DNA of 64,000 nucleotides from Arcanobacterium haemolyticum (lineage in GTDB: Bacteria; Actinomycetota; Actinomycetes; Actinomycetales; Actinomycetaceae): positions 124,001-188,000 of the forward strand of contig JADYUX010000002.1 in NCBI GenBank assembly GCA_021532125.1, given 5' to 3'. Position numbers and translations under genes: made by a program. The notes beneath the pieces were generated by a model, which saw nothing but the letters and a program-made list of their open reading frames with translations, did no database searches and was not told where the DNA came from. Below, piece by piece: positions 18,667 through 27,899 of this stretch. Numbering within the stretch: position 1 is the first letter of the stretch; each line of letters begins with the position of its first letter.

Positions 18667-19194
18667 TTAGTAATTGTCGCTCTCGGGATCGTTACCGGCC
18701 TGGCGCTCGTCGTAGGCGCTGTGGAACAGGAGATCGGCGAGCATAACGTGTACTCGCTCGACGTGGGGAACGTCGTCGATAAGGAGAGGATCTGCAGCGG
18801 AGGTCTGGAGGATGAGGGTGCCGCATCCGAGGATGCGGTCGAGGAGGCTGTGTTCATACTCGACGTTGGAAATTCGCGACAAGGGGATATCGTGCCCTGT
18901 TTTGGTGAGTACGCCCTTGCGGGTGATGAGCCGACGATTCGTCACGGTGTAGGTGCCGGCCAACCAATTGAGCCATGGCCATACGACGAAAATGAGGAGG
19001 AGAAGTGCCGTTGCCGCAGCCACGACGATACGGCTTGTTGGCTGCCAGTTCTCCGGGAGATAGATCCACGCGGCGACGGCGATTGCGACCACGACGAGCC
19101 CCAGGAGGAGATTGGGGAGAATCGCCTTGACATGCGTGCGGACGTGGAGCAGCACGTGTTCGTCTTTGCCCAGGAGCTTTGATGACAACTTCAT
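18667..19194 (-). CDS. PH (bPH2/YdbS-like) domain membrane protein
   Basis: A 175-residue protein with two adjacent membrane helices at about 25-45 and 55-78 followed by a bacterial PH domain. The pattern YTVTNRRLITRKGVLTKTGHDIPLSRISNVEYEHSLLDRILGCGTL is typical of bPH2 proteins (NRRL, then R-I-x-x-V, then a GxGxL strand); family function is unknown and probably lies in the membrane. A CACGAT hexamer six bases before the start codon may indicate a leaderless transcript. The gene is followed by about 280 non-coding bases before rpsT. Confidence 0.82.
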   Translation of the reverse strand: MKLSSKLLGKDEHVLLHVRTHVKAILPNLLLGLVVVAIAVAAWIYLPENWQPTSRIVVAAATALLLLIFVVWPWLNWLAGTYTVTNRRLITRKGVLTKTGHDIPLSRISNVEYEHSLLDRILGCGTLILQTSAADPLLIDDVPHVERVHVMLADLLFHSAYDERQAGNDPESDNY

Positions 19195-19345
19195 ATCGTC
19201 ATCGTGTCACATCGCGCGCGGCCCTGCCCATTCGTTTCGTTGAATGTTCATTATTTGTGATGACGACGAACCGCTGTTGTTTCGGAGGTTGTCGCGCCGA
19301 CGAGCTTCGTTGTCCAGGTTTTTCGGGACGACGAGTTTCGTTACC

Positions 19346-19990
19346 TCAGAGAAGTGAGAGAAGGGCGACGATGATGAAGAATATGGAGAGCGGAACACTT
19401 GCCAGGGTGGCGAAGGCGGAGGCGAGTGTGATGCGAAGATCGGCCTTGAGATACGGTGCGTTCACTAAGCCCCCGGCGGCGACGATCGCGGCGCGTTGGG
19501 CGGCTTCGATTCGTGGCATCCAGGTGTCCCGCCTCTGGGTTTCTTCCAACATGGCTTCGCGGCGGCGTTGAAATTGTGCCGACTTGTGGTGTGCCGAGTC
19601 CTGGTGCGGCGTGCCTGTCGAGGTGGTGCCGTCTTCGTTGATAACGACGACGTCGCGCGACGAGGAGGGCGCTTCGCCAGCGTACATTCTCGAGTAGTCG
19701 ACGTTTGTCGTTGTTGAATCGGAGTCGAGTGTTGTAGCTTGGTTCTTTTTCCATTGCTCGACGGCTTTTTCGAGCTGGTGCCGGCGCACGCCAAAAATCA
19801 CGCAGGCAATAAGCCCAAGTATCCCGACAAGAAGTGGTAGCCACGGGAGGAATCCGCCTCCGCGGGCAACAAAGATCCCGAGTACGGTAAGCGATCCCGA
19901 AAGGAGAGCGGCGACCTCGACGAGTGCACGTCCGGGGAGGCGTGTGAGTTGCTCAACTATGGGAACGATATCTTTCAACGAACCGAACAT
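19346..19990 (-). CDS. Hypothetical membrane protein
   Basis: Not recognised. From ATG 19990 (AAGG five bases upstream) the protein has 214 residues: an amphipathic start (MFGSLKDIVPIVEQL), two membrane helices at about 25-47 and 50-70, a long polar segment rich in Thr, Ser, Asp and Arg (about 75-175), and a last membrane helix at the extreme C-terminus. An open frame 20 codons longer exists but lacks a ribosome site. It is divergent from lepA, and its promoter must lie within about 180 bases shared with the lepA promoter. Confidence 0.65.
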   Translation of the reverse strand: MFGSLKDIVPIVEQLTRLPGRALVEVAALLSGSLTVLGIFVARGGGFLPWLPLLVGILGLIACVIFGVRRHQLEKAVEQWKKNQATTLDSDSTTTNVDYSRMYAGEAPSSSRDVVVINEDGTTSTGTPHQDSAHHKSAQFQRRREAMLEETQRRDTWMPRIEAAQRAAIVAAGGLVNAPYLKADLRITLASAFATLASVPLSIFFIIVALLSLL

Positions 19991-20118
19991 GACCTTATCT
20001 TTCCAGGGTGATAGCACGTTCGTCGTCATCTTTCGCTGCGGGCACAGCACAACGCTCGTGCGCGGAGACTATGACGATCATGTGGGCGCAGAACGGGATC
20101 AATCACGCCCACTGGCGA

Positions 20119-20146
20119 ATGACTTTGTCCGCGAGCCATATACAAT
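20119..20146 (+). promoter_or_regulatory. Candidate lepA promoter
   Basis: ATGACT (20119-20124) and TACAAT (20141-20146) are 16 bases apart and would give a leader of about 22 bases holding the AAGGAG ribosome site of lepA. Confidence 0.5.
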
Positions 20147-20174
20147 GGCACCGACCCATGTCTGAAGGAGAACT

Positions 20175-22028
20175 GTGCCTATTTCAAGCCCAGCCGAGCG
20201 CGCTGCTATCGAGCCTGCAGCAACAAGCCCTGAGCTGATTCGCAACTTCTGCATTATTGCTCATATTGATCACGGTAAATCCACGCTTGCGGACCGCATG
20301 CTCCAGCTCACCGGAGTGGTGGACCCGCGTGCCATGCGCGATCAGTATCTCGACCGGATGGATATCGAGCGTGAGCGCGGTATCACGATTAAGTCGCAGG
20401 CTGTGCGTATGCCGTGGACTGTCGATGGGCAGGCGTATGCGCTCAATATGATCGATACGCCGGGACATGTGGATTTCTCGTACGAGGTTAATCGTTCGCT
20501 GGCTGCCTGCGAGGGCGCCATTCTTCTTGTCGATTCGACGCAGGGGATTGAAGCGCAGACTCTCGCGAATCTCTATATGGCACTCGAGAATGATCTCACG
20601 ATTATTCCGGTGCTCAACAAGATCGATCTTCCTTCGGCAAACCCTGAGAAGTGCGCCGAAGAAGTTGCCTCGCTTTTGGGTGTGGACCCTTCGGAATGTA
20701 TTGCCGTTTCCGGTAAGACGGGTGAAGGAGTGGAGGAGCTTCTCAACCGTATCGTCGGTGAAATCGCGCCTCCAACTGGTGATTCTGACGGTCGTACGCG
20801 CGCCATGATCTTTGATTCCGTGTACGACACGTACCGCGGTGTTGTCACCTACGTGCGTGTGAAGGATGGGCGGCTCTCGCCGCGCGATCGTATCCAGATG
20901 ATGTCCACCGGGGCGATTCACGAACTTTTGGAGATCGGTGTGATTTCTCCTGAGCCCACTCCCTCGAAGGGTTTGGGCGTGGGTGAGGTTGGCTATCTCA
21001 TCACGGGTGTTAAGGATGTCCGGCAGTCGCGCGTCGGCGATACCGTGACGACGGCTCTTAAGCCTGCTGACGAGGCTCTTGACGGCTACAAGGACCCGAT
21101 GCCGATGGTCTACTCGGGGATTTACCCGATTGATGGCTCGGATTACCCGGATCTGCGTGATGCCCTCGATAAGCTCAAGCTCAATGATGCGGCGCTTCAG
21201 TACGAGCCGGAGAATTCTGTGGCGCTCGGTTTTGGGTTCCGGTGCGGTTTCCTTGGGCTTCTTCATTTGGAGATTATTCGTGAGCGTATTGAGCGTGAGT
21301 TCAACATCGACATCATTGCGACGGCGCCGTCGGTTGTGTACCGCGTTATTACTGATGATCGTGAAGAGATTGAGGTGACAAACCCGTCGGAGTTCCCGGT
21401 GGGGAAGGTGTCGCAGATTTTTGAGCCGGTGGTTAAGGCGACGATTCTGACGCCGTCGGATTACGTTGGCACGCTTATGGAGCTGTGTCAGCAGCGTCGC
21501 GGCGCCCTTCAGGGGATGGATTATCTTTCGTCGGATCGTGTGGAGCTGCACTACGTTCTTCCGCTTGCCGAGGTTGTCACGGACTTCTTCGATCAGCTCA
21601 AGAGCCGCACGAAGGGGTATGCGTCTCTCGATTATGAGATGGATGGGGAGCAGGAGGCCGATCTCGTCAAGGTGGATCTGCTGCTCAACCATGAAGTTGT
21701 TGATGCCTTTAGCGCGATTGTTCACCGTGAGAAGGCGTACGCGTATGGTCTTGAGATGACGAAGAAGCTGAAGGAGCTCATTCCTCGTCAGCAGTTCGAG
21801 ATTCCGGTGCAGGCTGCGATTGGTACGCGTGTGATCGCGCGCGAGACGATCAAGGCTGTGCGTAAGGATGTTCTTGCCAAGTGTTATGGCGGCGACGTGT
21901 CGCGTAAACGCAAGCTTCTGGAGAAGCAGAAGGAAGGTAAGAAGCGGATGAAGTCGATTGGCCGCGTGGATGTGCCGCAGGAGGCTTTCGTTGCGGCCTT
22001 GACGTCGGATGCTCCAACTGGCAAGTAA
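20175..22028 (+). CDS. lepA: Elongation factor 4 (LepA)
   Basis: EF4 is a ribosome-associated GTPase linked to initiation and recovery of stalled or mis-translocated ribosomes. The 617-residue protein has the G1 loop AHIDHGKST near 28-36, G3 DTPGHVDF, G4 NKID, EF-G-like domains II, III and V, and the LepA-specific C-terminal domain ending in [18 protein letters not shown] with a short extension. GTG 20175 has AAGGAG five bases upstream. It is transcribed alone and followed by a strong hairpin. Confidence 0.98.
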   Translation: MPISSPAERAAIEPAATSPELIRNFCIIAHIDHGKSTLADRMLQLTGVVDPRAMRDQYLDRMDIERERGITIKSQAVRMPWTVDGQAYALNMIDTPGHVDFSYEVNRSLAACEGAILLVDSTQGIEAQTLANLYMALENDLTIIPVLNKIDLPSANPEKCAEEVASLLGVDPSECIAVSGKTGEGVEELLNRIVGEIAPPTGDSDGRTRAMIFDSVYDTYRGVVTYVRVKDGRLSPRDRIQMMSTGAIHELLEIGVISPEPTPSKGLGVGEVGYLITGVKDVRQSRVGDTVTTALKPADEALDGYKDPMPMVYSGIYPIDGSDYPDLRDALDKLKLNDAALQYEPENSVALGFGFRCGFLGLLHLEIIRERIEREFNIDIIATAPSVVYRVITDDREEIEVTNPSEFPVGKVSQIFEPVVKATILTPSDYVGTLMELCQQRRGALQGMDYLSSDRVELHYVLPLAEVVTDFFDQLKSRTKGYASLDYEMDGEQEADLVKVDLLLNHEVVDAFSAIVHREKAYAYGLEMTKKLKELIPRQQFEIPVQAAIGTRVIARETIKAVRKDVLAKCYGGDVSRKRKLLEKQKEGKKRMKSIGRVDVPQEAFVAALTSDAPTGK

Positions 22029-22044
22029 GACGTAAAGGTTGCTG

Positions 22045-22079
22045 AGCGGGCTCTTGTTGTTTAACGACGAGGGCCCGCT
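22045..22079 (+). terminator. Terminator after lepA
   Basis: A 15-bp stem with three G-U wobbles (22045-22059 with 22065-22079), loop TTTAA, follows the lepA stop by 16 bases. The run of T after it is short. Confidence 0.75.
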
Positions 22080-22514
22080 TTCGCGTATTGGTGGTATCGC
22101 TGGAGTCGTAAATGGTTGGGGATTATTGGAATCGATGGAGTCCAACGACGAGGAGCGAGTACCGGCATGTGACGGGAGGATTTCCCTTTCTTTCATCAAG
22201 TTTCCGGCAGTGAGATCGAGAGTTTATCGTGGTCTTCACACGCTTGCGCCACTCATAAAAACGAATAACAACGCGTACTACATAGCACAACTCTTTTCGG
22301 AATAGGTGTGGCGCATGCGTGCGATACAAGGGTCAGTCGCCGCGCGCACAGATTGGGGCTATCCGTAGCATGCAGACATAAGGGGCAGGCTACTGTGGTG
22401 GACCATTTCGACACGTGCCTCTACACAATGCAGCTATAGGTGTGCCCGATATCGCGCGTTATCCTGTGCACGAGCCACGGTACGTCGTGTCTACTCACGG
22501 TAGGATCGTGATTC
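22080..22514 (+). other. Non-coding interval between lepA and trmB
   Basis: No gene is supported. An open frame covers part of it but shows no ribosome site or motif. Only the 3' end can be interpreted: TAGGAT at 22501-22506 ends eight bases before the trmB GTG and may be its -10. Confidence 0.5.
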
Positions 22515-23489
22515 GTGACTATCCAACAGCCTGCTGAAGCTGCCGGGAACGGCGAGCGCCGCCGTATCCCGTCGCGCATCAAATCCTTTTCTCGCCGTGG
22601 CGGACGCATGGTGCGTCAATACGAAGATGTCCTTGATGAGTTTGGTCCACGCTTCGTCGTTGACCTGCCGGCAGGCGATACTCCCACAACGATCAGCACT
22701 AGTGCTCGGGTGAATCTCGCTGCTGAGTTTGGGCGGCACGCGCCGCTCGTCGTCGAAATCGGGCCTGGTTCGGGTGAACAAATGGTGTCGTTTGCTCAAG
22801 CGCATCCCGAGTGGAATATTCTCGCTGTGGAAGCGTGGCATCCAGGAGTCGCACGTTGTATCGCCCATGCGGTCAAGGCCGATGTGTGGAATATCCGTAT
22901 CGTCGAAGGCGACGCGGCACAAGTTCTTCCCATCATCTTCGGGCTTGCCAGTGCTGGTGTTGACGATCCGCGCGAGGTCGCGGCGCTAGCCGGAATTGTT
23001 GACGGCGAACACCCTAATGCGTCAAACCCGCGGGCAGACATGCTCTGGACCTTCTTCCCGGACCCCTGGAGGAAGGCGCGTCACCGCAAGCGTCGCCTCG
23101 TCGCTGAACCTTTCTCGGGTATTGTGGCGGGCATTCTTGCCGAAGGCGGGCTCTGGCGCCTCGCAACCGATTGGGACGACTACGCCTGGCAGATGCGTGA
23201 CACGGTGGAATCCTCGCCGTTTTTCGATAACGTTTACGCAGGCCAGCGTCCTGACAGCAACGATCCGGAACCCGAACGAGGAGGATTCTCGCCACGCTGG
23301 GAGGAACGCCTCATGACGCGCTTCGAGCAGCGAGGTATTGAGGCGGGGCGAACGATCCACGACATCACGGCTCGTCGCAATGCGGTCGTTGCAACACCGG
23401 GGAAGCTCGCTTCGTCGCTCACGAACGAGGATGTGCAGGCCCGCGTCAGTGGCACACCGCGCGGGAACTCGTCGTCAAAGGACAACTGA
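22515..23489 (+). CDS. trmB: tRNA (guanine-N7-)-methyltransferase
   Basis: TrmB makes m7G46 in the tRNA variable loop using S-adenosylmethionine. The 324-residue protein shows the SAM motif VVEIGPGSGEQ near 80, the acidic LAVEAW, and the family signature WTFFPDPWRKARHRKRRLV near 175-195, followed by a catalytic-domain end with NAVVA. An insert of about 25 residues (ASAGVDDPREVAALAGIVDGE) before the signature is common in actinobacterial members. The start is GTG 22515. Its stop overlaps the hemW start (TGATG). Confidence 0.95.
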   Translation: MTIQQPAEAAGNGERRRIPSRIKSFSRRGGRMVRQYEDVLDEFGPRFVVDLPAGDTPTTISTSARVNLAAEFGRHAPLVVEIGPGSGEQMVSFAQAHPEWNILAVEAWHPGVARCIAHAVKADVWNIRIVEGDAAQVLPIIFGLASAGVDDPREVAALAGIVDGEHPNASNPRADMLWTFFPDPWRKARHRKRRLVAEPFSGIVAGILAEGGLWRLATDWDDYAWQMRDTVESSPFFDNVYAGQRPDSNDPEPERGGFSPRWEERLMTRFEQRGIEAGRTIHDITARRNAVVATPGKLASSLTNEDVQARVSGTPRGNSSSKDN

Positions 23490-24688
23490 TGGCTGATCTT
23501 CCCGACGGCGAACCCGTACCTGATTCCGGCGAACTACCTCATCCTGACGTGTCACAGGGCTTTGCGGCATACGTTCATATCCCGTTCTGCTCTGTCAGGT
23601 GCGGGTATTGCGATTTCAATACCTACACGAACCTTGATTTCGGGCCGGGCGCGGGCGTATCCGATTACCCGGTCTCTTTGGCGCGTGAGATCGCGTTGAG
23701 TTCCAGGGTCGTGACGACGAATAACGTGCGCCCGCTTCTGACGAGTGTCTTTTTTGGCGGCGGAACCCCGACGATGCTGCGGGCAGAGCAACTCGCAGGC
23801 GTACTCGCCGACCTCACTCGCGCATTCGGACTGCATCCGGGTGCTGAGGTGACGACTGAAGCTAATCCTGAATCGGTGACACGCGAATCGCTCGCAGATC
23901 TCGCTGCTGCTGGATTTACCCGTGTTTCGTTTGGGATGCAGTCGGCAGTTCCTCATGTGCTCCACACCCTCGATCGTCACCACACGCCGGGGCAAGTTGA
24001 GCTTGCCGTGGGGTGGGCTCGTGAGGCTGGCCTTGATGTGTCGCTTGACCTGATTTATGGTGCGCCGGGGGAGAGCGACGAGGACTGGGCGATGTCGCTC
24101 GATGCAGCTATTGCGCTTGAACCTGATCATATTAGTGCGTATGCGCTTACCGTAGAGCCGGGTACGAAGATGGGTGCGCAGGTTCGTCGTGGGGAAATTG
24201 AACTTCCGGACCCGGACGTTCAAGCCGCTCGATACGAGCAGGCAGACGAAGCCCTGAGTGCGGCGGGCTATGGCTGGTACGAGATTTCCAACTGGGCGCG
24301 TCCCGGACACGCGTGCCGCCACAACCTTGCGTATTGGCGTGGCGCGAACTGGTGGGGTTATGGCCCTGGTGCTCACTCCCATATCAATGGCACGCGCTTC
24401 TGGAACGTCAAGCATCCGTTAGCGTACGCAAACAAGCTGGCCGCCGGTGTCACTCCGGCGGCAGGGCGGGAAGTCCTCTCCGCACGTGAACGCGGTGAGG
24501 AGGCAATCATGCTGGGGATTCGCCTCGCGGAGGGTATTCCCGTTCCGTCGGGTGCCGAGCCGCGAGTGATTGCGGGGCTTATCGCCGATGGCCTCGTGGT
24601 GCCTGCTTCTGCGCTTGCCGGAAGGCTTATCCTTACGAGGAAGGGACGCCTTCTCGCTGATGCGGTGACGCGTGAACTCTGGGGCTAG
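23489..24688 (+). CDS. hemW: Radical SAM heme chaperone HemW
   Basis: HemW-like proteins are relatives of oxygen-independent coproporphyrinogen oxidase that bind haem and a 4Fe-4S cluster and hand haem to targets. The 399-residue protein carries the cluster motif CSVRCGYC near 34-41, FFGGGTPT, GMQSAVPHVL and SLDLIYGAPGE. It lacks the N-terminal cysteine of true HemN and keeps the HemW C-terminal winged-helix-like part. It is coupled to trmB by a one-base overlap. Its TAG stop lies in CTAG (24685-24688), which also contains the stop of the convergent DUF3097 gene. Confidence 0.92.
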   Translation: MADLPDGEPVPDSGELPHPDVSQGFAAYVHIPFCSVRCGYCDFNTYTNLDFGPGAGVSDYPVSLAREIALSSRVVTTNNVRPLLTSVFFGGGTPTMLRAEQLAGVLADLTRAFGLHPGAEVTTEANPESVTRESLADLAAAGFTRVSFGMQSAVPHVLHTLDRHHTPGQVELAVGWAREAGLDVSLDLIYGAPGESDEDWAMSLDAAIALEPDHISAYALTVEPGTKMGAQVRRGEIELPDPDVQAARYEQADEALSAAGYGWYEISNWARPGHACRHNLAYWRGANWWGYGPGAHSHINGTRFWNVKHPLAYANKLAAGVTPAAGREVLSARERGEEAIMLGIRLAEGIPVPSGAEPRVIAGLIADGLVVPASALAGRLILTRKGRLLADAVTRELWG

Positions 24689-25539
24689 CGCGCACGTGTG
24701 TCGCTCACGAAGTCGATGAGTTCTTCCATGCGGCCGAGCAGGCTTGGCTCGAGGTCTTTCCACGAGTGCACAGCGCCAAGAATACGTGCCCACCCGATAC
24801 CGATATCTTCGGCCGTGCGAGCGGGCCACCCAAGACGTGTGAGCGTGCCAACCTTGATGTCTTCCCCGCGTGGAACCTCGGGCCAGGCGCGCAACCCAAG
24901 CGCTTTGGGTTTTACTGCTTGCCATACGTCTACATACGGATGGCCAAGCACGAGTACTCCCGGCATGTGAGCAACCTGCGCCGCGATGCGTGATTCTTTC
25001 GATCCGGGGATGAGGTGATCGACGAGGATTCCGGCGCGCCGCTCGTTCGTCGGTCCAAAATCGCGAACGACGTCGAGTAGGTGATCAACGCCGAGTAGTT
25101 CTTCAACGACGACACCTTCGAGTGCCAAGTCTTCACCCCAGACTTTGGCGACGAGCTCGGCGTCGTGTTTGCCTTCCACCCAGATGCGTGATTCGCGAGC
25201 GACCCGTGCACGGGCGTTCACGTGGAGCGAACCGGACGCTGTGACGGTGTGCCCGGCCACCTTCTTTGGGGCTGCTACGCGCACTGCCGGGGGCACGAGT
25301 TCAACTGCTTGCCCCTCGATCCAAAAGCCCCTGCCGAAGGGGAAAGATCGACGAAAGCCTTGGGCATCTTCCATCTCGAATTGCCAGTTTCCCGCCACTT
25401 TTCCGATGCGCATGACTTCGCCGACGAAGCCGGTTTGTACATCCTCGATGACCATTCCGACCTCAAGAACGACGCGGGAGAATCGCGGCGGGGTGTTCGC
25501 TGACTTCGGGGAGAGGACATCGTCGTAGTAGGAAGGCAT
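24685..25539 (-). CDS. DUF3097 family protein with TOPRIM-like pattern
   Basis: A 284-residue protein recognised as the actinobacterial family DUF3097, of unknown function. An N-terminal segment (about 20-85) looks like a small beta-barrel (VVLEVGMVIEDVQTGFVGEVMRI). The central part resembles a TOPRIM fold: VEGKHDAEL at 121-129 fits the conserved Glu strand and ILVDHLIPG at 171-179 fits the DxD strand with the second Asp lost. That link is my inference. I chose ATG 25539 with GGGTGAG upstream. It is divergent from hrcA and converges on hemW, sharing a palindromic CTAG with its stop. Confidence 0.8.
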   Translation of the reverse strand: MPSYYDDVLSPKSANTPPRFSRVVLEVGMVIEDVQTGFVGEVMRIGKVAGNWQFEMEDAQGFRRSFPFGRGFWIEGQAVELVPPAVRVAAPKKVAGHTVTASGSLHVNARARVARESRIWVEGKHDAELVAKVWGEDLALEGVVVEELLGVDHLLDVVRDFGPTNERRAGILVDHLIPGSKESRIAAQVAHMPGVLVLGHPYVDVWQAVKPKALGLRAWPEVPRGEDIKVGTLTRLGWPARTAEDIGIGWARILGAVHSWKDLEPSLLGRMEELIDFVSDTRAR

Positions 25540-25584
25540 GTTAGAACTCACCCCCACAGGGTATGCGCTCGAATGGCAACGGCG

Positions 25585-25616
25585 TAGGATTAGCACTCAG
25601 GTGAGTCGAGTGCTAC
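25585..25616 (+). promoter_or_regulatory. hrcA promoter with CIRCE operator
   Basis: TTAGCACTC (25590-25598), a nine-base spacer, then GAGTGCTAC (25608-25616): the CIRCE element bound by HrcA, with 8 of 9 arm positions complementary. TAGGAT (25585-25590) immediately before it is a likely -10, so HrcA binding would cover the transcription start. This implies autoregulated heat-shock control of hrcA-dnaJ and perhaps the genes behind. Confidence 0.93.
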
Positions 25617-25672
25617 ATCAATAGTTCTTGACGACGAATCCGCCGCTGAACGTGAGCGAGAGGAGGGGCAGG

Positions 25673-26683
25673 ATGCGTACCGACGAACGGCGTGCACAGG
25701 TTCTTGAAGCTATCGTGCGTGATTACGTGGCAACGCGTGAACCGGTTGGATCGCGCGCTCTGGTAGAGCGTTACCACCTGGGGGTTTCGCCGGCTACTGT
25801 GCGTAACGACATGGCGGCACTTGAAGAAGCTGGTCTCATTGCGCAGCCGCACACCTCAGCGGGACGTATCCCAACTGATCGGGGGTATCGCACCTTCGTC
25901 GATTCTCTCAATGGGATCAAGCCTCTTTCTGCCCCCGAACGCAAGGCGATTGAACGGCTGCTTGATGGGGCTGTCGATCTTGACGACGTGGTATCGCGAG
26001 CAGTGCGCCTCCTCGCGAATATCACTCACCAGGTCGCTGTTGTTCAGTATCCTTCGCTTCAGCGTGTGTCATTGCGGCATATTGAGCTTATCCCGGCAGG
26101 GGATATGCATCTTATGCTCGTCATTATCACGGATGCGGGGCGCGTCGAGCAGCGCACACTGGCCTTCGATAAACCCTTTGACGTCGAGGATGTGGAGCAA
26201 CTTGGTCGTGTCCTCAACGCCGAGTGCGTTGGAAAGCCGGTGGCGGAATTAGCGACGAGTGAGATCGCGTCAAAGCTTCCGGAACGCTCCCGGGAGCTTG
26301 CTCAGGAGATTGGCGAAGTTATCGCTTCGGTGCTCATGGCCGAGAACGAGGAACGTATCGTCATGGCCGGCACCGCCAACCTATCGCGGCATTCGGTCGA
26401 TTTTGCCCGTACGATCTCCCCGGTGCTTGAAGCCCTTGAGGAGCAGGTCATATTGCTCCAGCTTTTGGCTCGAATGCACGAGGGAATGTCGGTGTCGATC
26501 GGCGAGGAGAACCATCATGAGGGCCTCACTGAAGCTTCGGTCGTGACGTCAACATATGATGTGGCCGATCGTTCGGTTGCACGAGTGGGTGTGGTGGGGC
26601 CAACTCGCATGGACTATCCGGGGACGATGACGGCTGTTTATGCCGTAGCGGAATACTTATCGGACATTTTGACTGGAAGATAA
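25673..26683 (+). CDS. hrcA: Heat-inducible transcription repressor HrcA
   Basis: HrcA represses chaperone genes by binding CIRCE operators and is kept active by GroEL. The 336-residue protein has the N-terminal winged helix (RRAQVLEAIVRDYVATREPVG, then SPATVRNDMAALEEAGLI and HTSAGRIPTDRGYR) and the GAF-like C-terminal domain. ATG 25673 is supported by GAGGAGGGG just upstream; an in-frame start at 25628 is too close to the operator. A CIRCE element lies about 60 bases upstream. dnaJ follows, the standard actinobacterial hrcA-dnaJ pair. Confidence 0.97.
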   Translation: MRTDERRAQVLEAIVRDYVATREPVGSRALVERYHLGVSPATVRNDMAALEEAGLIAQPHTSAGRIPTDRGYRTFVDSLNGIKPLSAPERKAIERLLDGAVDLDDVVSRAVRLLANITHQVAVVQYPSLQRVSLRHIELIPAGDMHLMLVIITDAGRVEQRTLAFDKPFDVEDVEQLGRVLNAECVGKPVAELATSEIASKLPERSRELAQEIGEVIASVLMAENEERIVMAGTANLSRHSVDFARTISPVLEALEEQVILLQLLARMHEGMSVSIGEENHHEGLTEASVVTSTYDVADRSVARVGVVGPTRMDYPGTMTAVYAVAEYLSDILTGR

Positions 26684-26760
26684 CGCGTGCCCGCGGCGTT
26701 ACCGGAGAGATCCGCGCGCCGAATACGGTGGCGTTCAATTCATACCCAAGAAGAGAGACT

Positions 26761-27879
26761 GTGGCTGATTACTACGAGACGCTAGGCGTTGCTCGCGACG
26801 CCTCGCCGGAAGAAATCAAGAAGGCTTATCGCAAGCTTGCGCGCAAGCTACACCCTGATGTTGCCGGCCCGGATGGTGCGGAGCAGTTCAAGGCTGTCAA
26901 TGAGGCCTATGATGTGCTCTCCAACGAGGAGCAGCGCCGCATGTATGACATGGGTGGCGAGGATGCGCTGCGCGGTGGAGGCGCCGGCGCGGCTGGTTTC
27001 GGGGCGTTCCAGGATATCTTCGATACCTTCTTCGGTGGCATGGGCGGCGGTGGACGTGGCCCTGTGCCGCGTGGGCGCCGCGGCCAAGACACACTCGTGA
27101 CGATCGACCTAGAGCTCGCGGATGTTGTTTTCGGAACGAAGAAGAGCATCTCGCCCACGCTTGCCGTGGAATGTCCGGTGTGCCACGGTAGTTGCGCCGC
27201 GCCTGGTACTGAGCCTGTGACGTGTTCGACGTGTCATGGCTCTGGCACGGTCCAGCGCGTGACGAACTCCCTGCTTGGCCAGATGGTCTCGCAGTCGGCA
27301 TGTCCGACCTGCCACGGGCACGGAAACATTATCGTCACCCCGTGCACGGAGTGCGCAGGCGAGGGCCGAGTGCGTGCCACGAAGAGCATAACGATCAACG
27401 TGCCTGCCGGCGTTGAGCACGGCATGCGTATCCGCCTCGCGGGTCAAGGCGATGCCGGCATTGAAGGTGGCCCGGCGGGAGATCTTTTCGCGGAAGTTCA
27501 CCTGCGCCAGCACCCGATTTTCCAGCGTTCGGGAGACGATCTTCTCGGCGAACTCCAAGTGCCGATGACAAGTGCGGCTCTCGGTACGGTTGTCACAATT
27601 GACACTCTCGATGGTCCGCGCGATATCGAGATTCCTGCAGGAACAGGCTCTGGGCATGTGGTAACTCTTGACGGCTTGGGTGTCGGGCGCCTCAACCGGG
27701 GTGGGCGCGGTGATCTCAAAATCTCGATCGCTGTACGCACGCCGAACAAACTTGACGAGGCACAGCGCAAGCTTCTCCAGGAACTCGCGAAGCTCCGCGG
27801 GGAGGAACAGCAGGAACCTAAGCTCACGGAACACAATTCGTCGATCTTCTCGAAGCTTAAGGAGAAGTTCGCGAAGTAG
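26761..27879 (+). CDS. dnaJ: Chaperone protein DnaJ (DnaJ2)
   Basis: A type I J-protein that stimulates DnaK. The 372-residue protein has a J domain at 1-70 with HPD in KLHPDVAG, a Gly/Phe-rich linker (about 75-110), the zinc domain with four CxxC pairs (CPVCHGSC, CSTCHGSG, CPTCHGHG, CTECAGEG), and two client-binding beta domains. The first zinc repeat ends in Cys instead of Gly, an unusual change. GTG 26761 has AAGAGAG upstream and starts VADYYETLGV. It is in the CIRCE-controlled operon with hrcA. Confidence 0.97.
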   Translation: MADYYETLGVARDASPEEIKKAYRKLARKLHPDVAGPDGAEQFKAVNEAYDVLSNEEQRRMYDMGGEDALRGGGAGAAGFGAFQDIFDTFFGGMGGGGRGPVPRGRRGQDTLVTIDLELADVVFGTKKSISPTLAVECPVCHGSCAAPGTEPVTCSTCHGSGTVQRVTNSLLGQMVSQSACPTCHGHGNIIVTPCTECAGEGRVRATKSITINVPAGVEHGMRIRLAGQGDAGIEGGPAGDLFAEVHLRQHPIFQRSGDDLLGELQVPMTSAALGTVVTIDTLDGPRDIEIPAGTGSGHVVTLDGLGVGRLNRGGRGDLKISIAVRTPNKLDEAQRKLLQELAKLRGEEQQEPKLTEHNSSIFSKLKEKFAK

Positions 27880-27899
27880 TTTCGCGGAGATGAGGCACT

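Noticed and set aside
20184-22199. Minus-strand open frame of about 670 codons
   Set aside because: It is the antisense of lepA; the + strand encodes a complete, well-conserved EF4.
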